Notes under the pieces: model-generated
What the model was told of the DNA's origin: nothing
The model's input: the letters and a program-made list of their open reading frames with translations, nothing else
Databases searched by the model: none
Made by a program: the position numbers and the translations under genes
Shown here: positions 23,101-34,600 of the stretch, piece after piece
Numbering within the stretch: the stretch's first letter is position 1
Layout of the letters: each line of letters opens with the position of its first letter
NCBI GenBank assembly: GCA_902729315.2
Contig: LR746277.1
Location: 5,647,001 to 5,711,000 of the forward strand
Direction of reading: 5' to 3'
DNA: 64,000 nt
Source of the DNA: Spirodela intermedia
Taxonomy: Eukaryota > Streptophyta > Magnoliopsida > Alismatales > Araceae

Positions 23101-23329
23101 GAACCTCAAACTCCTCTCGAGGAAGCCTTCCAAGACGTGGATAGCGAAAGGGCTTCTGCTCGTCGGAGGGATCGTCTGTCTGTCGCGAGGGCACTCCACG
23201 CTCGGCACCCAGCTCGCGGTGGCCTGCATATTGAAGAAGCTCATGAGGCAGGAGGGGGATGCCTCGTCGAGCCAGGAGGGACCGGCCCGGCTGTCTCGGG
23301 GCAGGCGGGGGCACCGCCATCGCTGCTGA
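20105..23329 (+). CDS. membrane-anchored START-domain lipid-binding protein
   Basis: Plant START (StAR-related lipid transfer) protein, predicted to bind a lipid in a helix-grip pocket; similar by memory to Arabidopsis At3g13062. Coding exons are 20105-20346, 20900-21044, 21260-21520, 22267-22348, 22635-22810 and 22991-23329, giving 414 residues. An N-terminal transmembrane helix (about residues 33-48) follows a Pro/Gly-rich head. The START domain includes EGPLKYLSATVFENCS, DFYMDNEYRKAWDKTL, VGRTIKKFPLLSLREYV, FFRSGWRIRK and ACEIKMVHQEDAGLNVE. A second hydrophobic stretch (WIAKGLLLVGGIVCLS) lies near the C-terminus, as in the family. Intron 4 has a GC donor (22349-22350). With acceptor 22634 it restores RIRKVAGTDACEIKM without a gap. 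The exon 1 donor could also be 20341, which would remove two residues. Ligand and membrane are unknown. Confidence 0.93.
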
Positions 23330-23678
23330 CTGGAGGACACAGCTCCGCCGCCTCCCTGCCGTCCTCGCGGTGTGCTTATTTGAGTAAAACATGCGCACTT
23401 TCTTCCTGCGTATGCCTGCCGCGCCTGGTGATGCTACACGCAACACAGCGAAGGTGTGGTCTGGTGTTCTGGTCCAGCTGGATCGGACAGAGATTCTGAT
23501 GATATAGAATCCTTCTGAGAAATCATCCATTGCGCAACAAACGTGGCACTGAGCGTTGAGAGAAGAAGCGAATGGCTGGGAATTAGGACAACGAACGGGG
23601 ATCGGGTTCTTTTTCTTTACCGCCGAGGCTGAGAGCGTACATTGCTGAGAACTTATCGAAGAGGCTTAAATAAGCAAA

Positions 23679-23750
23679 TCCGTTGTAGTCTAGTTGGTTA
23701 GGATACTCGGCTCTCACCCGAGAGACCCGGGTTCAAGTCCCGGCAACGGA
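23679..23750 (+). tRNA. tRNA-Glu (CUC)
   Basis: A 72-nt cloverleaf. The acceptor stem pairs tccgttg with caacgga. The anticodon stem is ctcgg/ccgag with loop ctctcac, so the anticodon CTC is at 23713-23715. The T arm is cccgggttcaagtcccgg. No intron and no encoded CCA. A T-run (23757-23760) just downstream can serve as the Pol III terminator. The gene sits alone between two Pol II genes. Confidence 0.97.
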
Positions 23751-24242
23751 ATCCCATTTTGAACACAATCCTTCTTCGCAGCCTCTTCTTTTGCCCCCTC
23801 CCCCTCCGGGGTGTATTCTTCCTTGTTGCCGTCGTCCGTCCAGCACAAATCCCCTCTCCCAGGCGGGAAGAAGAATCTCACAGAGTCCTTTAGTCTCCTC
23901 TTCGATCGCGCTCATCGCAGGTATGTCCCCCTCTACCTGTTGACGTCCGCCCCCTCCCTTCGCCCCACCACCGGCATGATCTTCAACGTAGAATGAACCT
24001 TGATTTTGCGCGCCGTTGGGGGAGGAGGCCCGTCTTTCGTCATTTTCATCCTCTAGGGTTCCGTCCCATCCAACTCGTGCTTCTGCAGAACATCACCTGG
24101 TTGCCTAAATTACCTGGCGCCGACGCGTCTCCCCTCGTCGTTCTCTGGTCTATTCGGTTCGCTTTCGCTCGATCGCCGCAGTATGTATGCCTCTCTGGTC
24201 TGGCAGGGGACGACGGGAGGGACGAGGACGAGGACGAGGACG
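23751..24242. other. spacer and 5' leader of the acidic protein gene
   Basis: No gene is recognised. CT/CCC-rich sequence with possible splice sites (for example cgcag|gtatgt near 23915-23925) suggests a 5' UTR, perhaps with an intron. Immediately before the chosen ATG is a short gaggac repeat. Confidence 0.35.
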
Positions 24243-25109
24243 ATGGTGGTAGCGGCTGGAGGCGGTGCCGACGGGAAGGACGAGGACGAGCTCTCTCCTG
24301 AGGATGCGGCCGCGTGGGCGGATTCCTGTCTGGCCAAGGATGATCGCGCTGGCGCCGAGGATGATGAACTGAAGAACTTGTCGGACGACAGGTGGGCCGT
24401 CCTCACGGAGGCGTTCATCACCGCGCTCGCTTCCCTCTCCGGGGCGGCTCCCACTGTTCCGGACGACCAGAACCAGAGTGTGGACAAGTCCTCCGACGTC
24501 GATTATCAGGGATCGACGGGAATCGATGCTTCGGGAGGCGAATTGATATCATCAATCGCCGCGGCCGCCCCCGATTATGCAGGCACTCTCTCCGACCACC
24601 CGTTCCCCGGCGGCCTCGGTGGTGCGGTGGCTTCTTCTTCGAACACCGCCGCAGGGATCGAGGAGATTGGGGGAGAAAGCGGTGCACGCCTGAGTGTCGA
24701 GGCGGTGGTTATTGGCAGCGAGTTCCCCGAGCAACCGGTGGACTATGGAGACGACGACGGCGACGAATTCTCCGTCTCCCTCGGCGGGGAGGAGGGGGCG
24801 GAAGTGGACCTGGCTAAAGATATCTTCAAGGTCTGGGACCTTAGGATTCCAGGCGAGGCGGCGGAGGAGGAAGAGGAGGAAGATGAGCTGAGCTCCATGC
24901 TAAAGAATGCGCTGGAGCAGAGCTCCGCGGACGTCTCGCCGGCGGCGGCAGATCCGGGCGGCGATCAACACCTTCCGGACACCGACAATATGGAGCAGGA
25001 GAGCCTGCAGGAGGCGGACGCAGCAGTGGTGGACGATCTGAATCTGGGAGAGCTCATCTCCGCCATCGGCGACCTCTCGCTCCGCCGGCCGGCGACTGGC
25101 GGCGAGTAG
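24243..25109 (+). CDS. acidic plant protein of unknown function
   Basis: Single-exon frame of 288 residues from the ATG at 24243; an in-frame upstream start at 24183 would add a Thr/Arg repeat and looks less natural. I do not recognise a named family. It opens with DEDELSPEDAAAWADSCLAKDD, a conserved-looking acidic block that I associate with short uncharacterised plant proteins. DDRWAVLTEAFITALASL follows as a predicted amphipathic helix. The middle is Gly/Ser/Asp-rich and probably disordered. Further hydrophobic helices appear in an acidic context: VDLAKDIFKVWDLRIP, a Glu run, DELSSMLKNALEQS, and LNLGELISAIGDLSL near the C-terminus. There is no signal peptide, membrane segment or enzyme motif. 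The composition would fit an interaction or nuclear regulatory protein, but that is a guess. Codon use is GC-rich, as in other intact short genes here. Confidence 0.75.
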   Translation: MVVAAGGGADGKDEDELSPEDAAAWADSCLAKDDRAGAEDDELKNLSDDRWAVLTEAFITALASLSGAAPTVPDDQNQSVDKSSDVDYQGSTGIDASGGELISSIAAAAPDYAGTLSDHPFPGGLGGAVASSSNTAAGIEEIGGESGARLSVEAVVIGSEFPEQPVDYGDDDGDEFSVSLGGEEGAEVDLAKDIFKVWDLRIPGEAAEEEEEEDELSSMLKNALEQSSADVSPAAADPGGDQHLPDTDNMEQESLQEADAAVVDDLNLGELISAIGDLSLRRPATGGE

Positions 25110-25605
25110 AGGAAGGAGAACTCGTCCTCTGGTTGCTCGCTCGGGGTTTCTAACTCGCCCATCCGAGTCATGGACGTTCCCGGTGTCTCAATGTTCTTCG
25201 CAATTTTTAATATAGGGGACCTTCATTTCCAGTGACTTGCCTTTGCATTTCCGAAACATGAGCGTTAAAGCTGAAACTTTTATTTATGTTCACATAAATT
25301 TAATTTAAGGCCGAGAGTTTTTGTTATGTCACGCGTATGCCCAAGGAGTGCCCCCCGTCACACGCGAGCGGGCCCAGGTCGGGCCAGGCTGACCCATGTC
25401 TGCCCCGGCCGTCCCAGATCGGCCCGGTCGGGCTTCCCCAGCGGTAGTCAGTGCGAGTTACTTGTCCTTCTGCCGCCGCCGCCGCCGCCGAGGGTCGGGA
25501 AATATTCCGCCGTCGTGGATCGGAGGAGAGGGCGGCGGCAGTTTCAGGGCTAGCAACCGAATGGGAGGAGGAGATTCCATCTCCGGTGGATCACGAGGGG
25601 AAGAG
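25110..25605. other. 3' flank and promoter before the SPOT1-like gene
   Basis: No coding region is supported. GC-rich with a CCG microsatellite near 25472-25490. An in-frame ATG at 25561 could extend the next protein by 15 residues. Confidence 0.4.
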
Positions 25606-28600
25606 ATGGCGAATTTCCTCTCCGCTTGGCGCAAACCTTCTCCACCCCGTGCGACGTCGCACCGGGCGCAGCCTTCCCCTTTTCTCTTTACCGCCGGTTT
25701 CTCGGTGATCTTCCTGGTGAGCTGGCGATCGAGATCCTTGTCTCCTCGATACTGCTTTTTCATATTGCTCTCGATGTGTATTCACTTCGCTGGCCTATCT
25801 CTCTGTCGGATCGTTCAGGATCGTTCTGGTCTGAATTTGCACCGCTCTGTCGTGGATTTTGAGGTAGTTTCCGTTCTGCCACAGTCATCTCTTCGGCTTG
25901 TTTTCTCCTGTCTGCAGCTGTTGGCCGCCGGCTGTGACGGAGCTCCTTTCACGAACCGCAAGGGGGGGAAGTCATCGGTGTTCTCGCTGTTCAATCTCAA
26001 GTCGAAGAGCAAGTTCTGGAGCGAGAAGGTGATTCACGGAGGTGAGCCGGGCTCTTAGTTATCTTTTCATAGTTTTCCTGTCTAGGCTGGACGTTGGTAA
26101 TTTCCGTCATGTTGCACATGTTTTTCTCCTTTTCTGCGCGTTTTTGCCATTGCATAGTCGAAGAATGCACTTCGATGACCTCTCCCTCCCTATCTCTGTG
26201 CGTCTATGGAGATCTGTAGCGTTGTTGTTCCAAGAAATGTCCGGCATTTATCTTCATAGTCGCTAACAATTTATCCTGGGTCAAATTGTTGCTGAAATGA
26301 ATTATTTCCAGATTTCGATGACTTGGAAAGTTCGGTATTATCTGATCCTGCTAAAATGGGCGCATACAACTACACAAAGGCAGGTAATGAAAACTACCAT
26401 TTTGCTCATTGTCATTTTACAATCCTTGGTTTCCAGTGTTCCCAGCAACACTAGTGCAGTTGTTGTACGTTAGCTCTATTACCCTTTGTTTCGTCCTGTA
26501 CTCTTATCATTATGTCTATATTTTAAATGGAATGAAGAGATGACCATCCCTGCCATACGTTTTCTTTTTGAGTTTTCAGCTCCTCAGAAGAGTGGGTTGC
26601 TTTGCCAAGATATCTGTACTTTATAATTGTTTCCAGAAGTTTTTACACTATGGTAAAACTGTCATAAAACGCTTCAATGTAGTCTTGTACCTCACATATA
26701 TGTTAGTTCCGTCATCTCATTCTTGGCCTTTTTGAAAATTTGATCTTTTTTGAGTTTTCACTAAAATTACAATCTGGAATCCATCGTTTGCCATATTTAG
26801 CAAACGGCATAGATTCAAACATAACTTAAAAGATAGACGCATAAGGAGGGATAGTGGGGATATGATAAAGACAAAAGAAAGCAAATGGTACTCAGGTCAC
26901 TATACCTTCTCAACTATTGCCAAACATCGAGCTAAAGAGACATTTCTCAAATAAAGTGTCTTCTATGGAGTCGGATATTCCTGCAATTGATACTGTTGGA
27001 AATGTGGTCTTTGTTCTTCGTGTTATCAAGAGATAATTGGCTTTCGCATGGAACTTATCAACATGTAATCAATTTTATATTTTCCCTTAAAAACTACTTT
27101 TGTTTTAAAAAACTCTTTACAGAAAATTTGTGGTTATACTAATGCTTCTTATTGTGTAATAGGGAATATCGCAAATTATTTGGAGCTGTCAGAGGTCGTT
27201 TCTTTGTACATCCCTGTTCATGTGAACTTCATTTTCTTAGGATTCGATGGACAAGGGAATCATGGTAAATATCTTGTCTTATTATAGTTTCCTTATCTGA
27301 TCTTTCTTTCTGGAACAGTGACATGTTTTTCTCGTTAATTTTTTTCTAGGGTTCAACTTAGGTCCTGAGGAGCTGGAACGATGGTTTACAAAAATTGATC
27401 ACGTATTTGAACATACTCGAATTCCACCAATCGGAGAGGTTCTTAACCCGTTTTACAAGATCAGTTTCGATAAAGTCCAACGTCACCATCTTCCACTTGT
27501 CAGCCATATAAATTACAAGTGATTACTCAGCCTTGTCGTTTTTTTAATGTTCATTTAGCTCTTTTTCATTAATTTCCAGTAACAAGAGCAATCACTACAC
27601 TGCTTATATCATTCATCTTGGACTTGGATGACGAATCCAACGGATTTTGCACTGCCAACCCTAAACTCTAAATAATGATTGGCTGGTAATCTGTTGCTAA
27701 CATCCCGTTTGTTGCCTAAAACCTAGGTTGTAACCTTAACCATTAGATGTTGAGGGGAACTTCTTGTTTCAAAATTCCAAATCGTTGTAAAATGTTGCCA
27801 AAACCAATGTTTATTCCTACAGTAATTTTTTAAAATCTAGCACGTAATTCTGTTATGAACCTACGTGGTGTCATTACATTATTCTGCCAAAAAGTGGGCC
27901 ATGTGTATTAATTATTTTAGTTGAGCAACATAAACATGTACATGTTTAACTATCTCTTAAAGAAAAAAGCTCTGTATGAAATTGCCAGAGTCTTTACTAA
28001 GACGATGTTGACTAGACTAGGATCCAAATCCCCCATGATTGAAGAATCCTCACAAAAATGTCTAAACCTGCTCCCACACTCTTGAAGAAATATGAATGTT
28101 TATCCTCTCTAGGGCAACTATGGTACCTAAAAATCTGTTTGCTCCTGTGGTGCCATTGACAAACAAACAAAAAATCTACGGTAGCAGAAAAAAATCAAAG
28201 AGAAGAATGGCAATGTGTGGAATGCATCTATTAAATATCTCTGGATGGCTACTGGTGGTTCCCTGGTTTCAAGATCATAGTTGCTTGTGCATTTATGATG
28301 ATTAGGTGAAAGCCAAGGTGGGACCTCTTCAATTCCCTGCATAACACCTAGACTTATGAGGAAGTTTCCTTCAACGGCAAATAAATGACATTTTTGGCGC
28401 AAGTATCTTCTACCGAAATGAAACTACCTTGATTACCCTTTATCTATGTTACCATCTGCTTAAGTGCTCATTCTTTTAACGCCCTCTGACACAATTATCT
28501 TTTTCCTTTCCTGAATCAAAGATGTTTTGAGCTACATATAATCATTCTGCATTCCGTGACTCTGTATCCCTGTGTTAAATGCAGTTTTTCTGTCCATGCC

Positions 28601-31600
28601 ATAAACATGGGACAAAAGGTGACATCTATTTTTGAGCATGCCATAAAGGTTTTTTCCCGTAGGGATGACATCACAGATGCCAGGTAATCATATGAATTCT
28701 GGATAGAATGGAATATGTGTTTATTCTTTTTGGATTTTTAATTTTGAAAATTGGTGTATTATGAATTTATTGCTGTTGAATTCCACATTCTGATCAAGTT
28801 TGTTCATTTACAGGGATGATGAAAGCGTTCTTTGGCAAGTGGACATTGATATGATGTATCATCTATTCTCAAGTCTGGTTGATTATCTTCAGCTTGTGGA
28901 TGCATATAATATTTTCATCTTAAATCCAAGACATGATGCCAAAAAAGTTAATTATGGCTATAGGTCAGTTCCATCGAAGGATTTTTCCTTAAGACAAGTT
29001 GCTGATATTGAAAATTTTGTTTAAATTGACTTAATTAACGGAAGTGAAATATTTGAGGGATTATCATGAGATGTGAACCCTCGTGGGGAGTTTCAGAATG
29101 CTTTACAAGTGAGTGACTCTCATCTATTGAGAGAACAACTATAAAAAGTTAAACCAGAGAGATCATTTAGATTCAGCACCATATTATCCAATAAGATGGT
29201 CAAGCCTTCACAGTGAAGATGGTGATAATGAAAATAAGTCTCTGCGATAATGCAGATCATACATGTGTCTATTACCTGTTTGACACTTCGCGGAGACTTG
29301 TTTACATGTTTGTACAAATTAACAGGAATCAAATTGTCGAAATAGTCTGTCTCACGTCTTCAGGTCACGTGGTTTTCTGCTTGTTTACGTGTGAAAAGTT
29401 TACAGTTATTCGTTTTTAGTTTTCATATTCTGTTTTTCTATTAGCTTTAATGCTAGAACATGAAGCACCCGTTTCCTTTCCTGTAGGAGGGGCTTGTCAG
29501 AGTCGGAAATAAATTTTATTAGGAAGGTATGCCTAATCAGATCTGTTTTTTCATTTCAAACAATATGAACTGGATATGCTAGTTTGCTTTACATTTAGAA
29601 CCTGCTCTAGTGAAGGTCAAACTTTCACCTGGGAAATATCCGCATCTGTGTTACAAACCCCTTTTCTTTTGCAAAGAAATAAAACCTAGTTTTTATTTCG
29701 TTTTTGGTAGGTTGTCTTTTTGTTACAGCTAAATCACGGAAGTGTGCATGTACTAGTAACTAAGATTCTGGAATGTTCACTTAATTACAATTCTATTTTC
29801 TCAATCAGTGGGCCTACCGCACAAAAACTATCATCCTCAGCTTGGATATTTTCATGGAATCCTTATCATGCTCTGGGTTAAAACCTAGTCTTAGATTAAT
29901 TTTTGGACCAAGAAATTTTTTGATAATTTAGTTTGAGTATGCTGAACTAAACAAAAACAAGACAAGGTCTATGTTTGGGAAGGAAAATTTACATGTATCG
30001 GTGATGGATTTCTTTTTCGGCTTTACTCTGCTACATATATGAGAATTTTTGACAGGAGGCCCGCCAAAGATTCTGATTTCTATATGGTAATAGCTGGATC
30101 ATAATCTGTGGTACACGGACTGCTGCCGAGTGTCACAATGCATGGGGTATGCATGTGGAAAAATGAAACCTCGCTTGAGATTGGTGGAAGTGGGAGTTCT
30201 TAGCTTCAACAAGTCTTGAAACTTTCGTTTTCCAGTCTTCAACATACTGAGAAGCTATGTTGTTGTTAAAGTTCCCATAACAATTATCTTATGTTCAAAA
30301 ACCCTCTCATGGGTTCCAGTAACTATGGTCGTTGTTTTTCGTGAGAGGAGTTTGAGAACCGATGACGGTATAGATGATAGGCAGAATATAGTGAATAAAC
30401 ATTAGATCGGTAGAGGTCTATATCCTAGAAGCCATCATCTTGCCCCAGATCAATGAAGAAGCAGGTAAATTGCTTATTCTGCCATCTTGGTAGAATAGGG
30501 CAATGAGATGCCAACAGATCTCCTGGGGCTCATATTTTCTCTGGTTTTAATGACATTTTCGACGAGTTGTCAAGAATAACTTAATGGCCGCAATGATATA
30601 ATTTTATGAGAGGCCGTTGAGGATTTATATTTTCTTTTATACGTTTGTGATATTTTGTAAAAAGAAGAGCTTCTCTGCTTGCTGATCTTATAGCTGTTCG
30701 TGTAGACATGATTGGATGATGACAAGGTTCATAGAAACAACCTTTTTTTCATTTCTCGCATCTACAGTCTGCAGATTATGCAAAATAATGTTTGAGATGA
30801 ACGTTCCAAAAACTCAATCTATGAAGTTACCGTTGGTAATTTCAGAGGGTCACAGATCTGGTTTTTCAACGGGACAGAGCAGCTGAGATTGATACATTGG
30901 ATTGAACGAAACTCTTTACTTCAGTGGATCTGTCAAGCAGCTATTACCCACCTAAAGATGTAGCCTCTCTTTGTCTTTGAAGTGATGGATTGCGACATTG
31001 GACTTAATGAATCAATTTTTTTATAACAGATTAGAAGATTTGAAGGCTCAAGTTTTCATTCAGTAGGAGATAATAAGTTAACTGGAAATTGATCGACCTA
31101 GTATGTAAATATTATCGATCGTCTGGAGAGCCAATCTATTAGGGCTACAAATGAAGTTTCTTGTCCAGCATACTGGGCCAGATGGGGGAACTAATATTTC
31201 TGCAGGGTGCTTTAGAAGTTTATTGCACATGAACGGATATGTTTTTGAATGATTGATCAGTCTAAAGAAGTAGATATTAGGAGTGACTTGATTCTTAGCT
31301 CGACTCCATTTTGCATAAAACCCAGAGCAAACAGGATCAAATCTTGCCTTTAGGTTCTGGTTTCCATGTTTAATTACACAATTAATTTTTATCCTTTGTT
31401 AAGCTAGGTAGGTGATGAGATGGGTGCTCCTTTCGAGGACTTAATGCAGTATTCCTCGATTGAAGTTCTTATTTCCTGCATATATTAATATTTTGACTGT
31501 GCACTTTTCGTCTGTGCTGTTTTCAATGTTACTTTCTGATACTGTTCAGATCTTGGATTCTCTTACAGAACAAAACTTTGCAAGAGAAGATTGCAAAATC

Positions 31601-34600
31601 AGATAGTTCAATTCAAGGTCTTCTCGGTGAGTTCTTGTTCTTGTTCTTGCCTTGTTTATTTTAGAATGTTCAATTGGTTTCTTAGTAGATACAACTATCT
31701 TCCGGCCAGTCACCAGTTTTCTGGCCAAAGAAACAGAATACTATTTTAACGGCCAACTATGGCCAAATTTATACAAATAATCTTTGCATTTAGTGTTTAG
31801 ATACTAACTTTTCAGGCATTCTACCAAAACTTCTTATCTTTGCAGAGTTCAACAAAGTCAAGAGCCAGAAGCCTTTGTATGTGAATCACCCTATGTCCAA
31901 ATTTGCATGGACAGCGGCTGAAGGAATTGATACAGTGAAGCTACTTTTTCCATTCTATTCAAATATTTTAAGTTCAACGGCTTTTTAAAATCATTATTTA
32001 TCTGACTTGATATTTAAAAATTATTTCATCAGTTTATATTTAGACAGTTCATTCAGATGGTGACGTACCATTTGTTATGTTATAAATCATTCAAAATGAT
32101 AGGCTGACTAATTTTATTGGCCGGTATGTTTTAAATCCTTTCTGCTAAAATGGTAACACTTTTTCGTTTCTACTGACTCCTGTGGCCCATTTTGCCTGTG
32201 CGCTGACTCTATGTGACCATCGTTCATAAGTTTTAAATGCAATTATTTAAACAGAGAGCAGCATTGATCATTAGCCAGTGCCAGGGTTTTTTTCAATTTT
32301 TTTTTCTTACCTTTCATTTTTTATTTTCTTTTGGTCAGGAAAACTGGTCTAGCAATATGCAAAATGCCTTGAATAATGTGGAAACGTTTCTACAAAACAA
32401 AGATGCTGCTGAAATCATTTATTGCAAAGCATCTCAGGTTTGTTATTTTTGTTATCCGTCGTAAGAAATTTCTTTCAATATTTCAATGTTTGGACGCGTT
32501 GGAAAACAAAATAGAGGGTTTACTTGTACCTTCCGAGCTTTTTCTCCCTAGATACGGCACGGAGTGAAGGATGATACGAGGCTTCTATTTGAAAAAGAGC
32601 TAAAATCTGTGGACATGGCTGGCCTTCATGCGGAATGTCTCACGGATACGTGGGTTGGAAGAGACAGGTTCACTTCTCACTTTCTTCTGCGTATTGAAAG
32701 AAGGATGTTAATGATCTCTACCTTGAGGAATACTATTGACATAATTTTGTATCAGATGGGCATTTGCTGATTTGACTCTGGGATCATTTTCTTGGGGTCC
32801 AGCTGTTGTTGGAGAAGGTGTTCGAACAGAGTTCAGCTTACCCAATGTTGGAAAAACAATTGGCGCAGTTTCTGGTACTAAGAATTTTCTTTGAAATTAA
32901 TGTGGTACAGTGAGTGCCATCTAATATCTTCCGTTAAGTTCATCTAATTCTATGTTTGGATCAATGTTCCACTTATTTTCAGAGTATTGAATTAAAATTT
33001 CTCCAAGGAGCTACATGGGGGATTGAGAGTCACTTATTCTTACACATTCATGAGTTGTGACGTGGAACAGGAATATCATGGATTAGTTAATGGTTGGAGC
33101 GGGATTCAATTGTCATAATGTTACCTTGTTCATATAGACTTACAGATAGTTACCTCGCATGTTAGACATCAACCTCATTATCCAGGGAAAATGAAGGGGG
33201 ATTGGAAAAAATTGTAAGGGACAGTTGTCAGGTTGTGCCTTATGATTACTTGAACCTTTTAGCTAATTCTCATATGAGTTCGGCTCGAGTGCATGTATAA
33301 TAGTTCCAGTGTGGCAGATGGTTGCATACCCCTAATAGTTGGGTTCCAGCCACTTGGTCAAGTTTGCTATAGGTCAAGTGATATCTATGTGTATCCAAGA
33401 TTCGAGGGTATTTTGTGATAGTATGCCTCGTAAATACCATATTTACTGCCCAAATCCTGTGTTATGCATCTAGTCCCACGGCCTAAATACAAGTACATAT
33501 CATCTATACATTGCTCTTTTGGTATCTATAAGCTATCCACAATGAAAGAACGATTAATTTCAGGAGCAATACAAAATTCTTAACGGTTCATGATTCTTCC
33601 AAGATATGTTTCCTTGTTTGCAACTGTTCTTTAGTGGCTCTGTGCATAATGTCATAATAGTAGAATATATCACAAGGGCTCGACAAGTTGCAGATATTTC
33701 CACTACTTTATCATGGCTTACCTATTTCTACCTTTTCTCGAGAGATTTATTTAAATTTTTTTCTCGACATTCCTCAGAAGCAACCGAAGAGGAAGCGGAA
33801 GATCAGTTGCAAGAAGCTATTCGTGAAAGATTCTCTGTATTTGGTGATGTACGATAGAATTCCTTCTGTAGATACTGTCGTAATGTTTTTTTCCTTTGGT
33901 TAGGTACTAATATATGCGTTTTGCTCTTTCCCTAAGCGTGTTAAACCTCATTTCAAGGAAAGTGCTAATTCCCTGAGTTATCCAGAATCATATGACTAAT
34001 GATCAGCTTCAAATCTTATCAATATTGTTGACTTCTTCGTGAACCAGCTCTTGCCCTTTTCTCTGATTTCTTTTTGAACAAGTAATACATGCTCTTTTTT
34101 ATCACTGTTATTTGGCCGTGCTTTTCGTCCCGGTTAGCATTTCTACTCTACCTTTGAGATTCCACCAGTGAAAACACAATGAAGGAAGGTTCGCTTAAGT
34201 TGCCTAATTTTGTTTCTTGTTTGATTTTTTTCATTCTCTCTGTAACTTCGTTCTTGAAATAGCTGGTAACAATATATGACCGTAAAGACAAGCTTAAATC
34301 ACCGGTAAAATATGATCTTTTTATAGCATGAATCATTTTTGAGATGCAGGCTTGAATATTGTTTATTGCGTAGACTTATTTTTTATGACCGTTAGAAAAA
34401 TAGAATATTCCTTTTGATTTAAGGATAGAGCACAAAGATTGGCAAACGGTTCTCTTTTCAAACGCTGTAGCTAGATCGCTCAATCTTTAATTCTAAACTT
34501 ACAGACCTAACCTTAAAAAGTTTCTTCAATGATAGTCGTTAAAATGGTTCACTTTTTAGCTCTTCGAAACTCCACATGGATGTTTAAATACACTATGATT

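Noticed and set aside
22499-23530. 343-aa minus-strand open frame
   Set aside because: Lies across exons 5-6 of the START gene and their intron; no domain, and the plus-strand gene is well supported.
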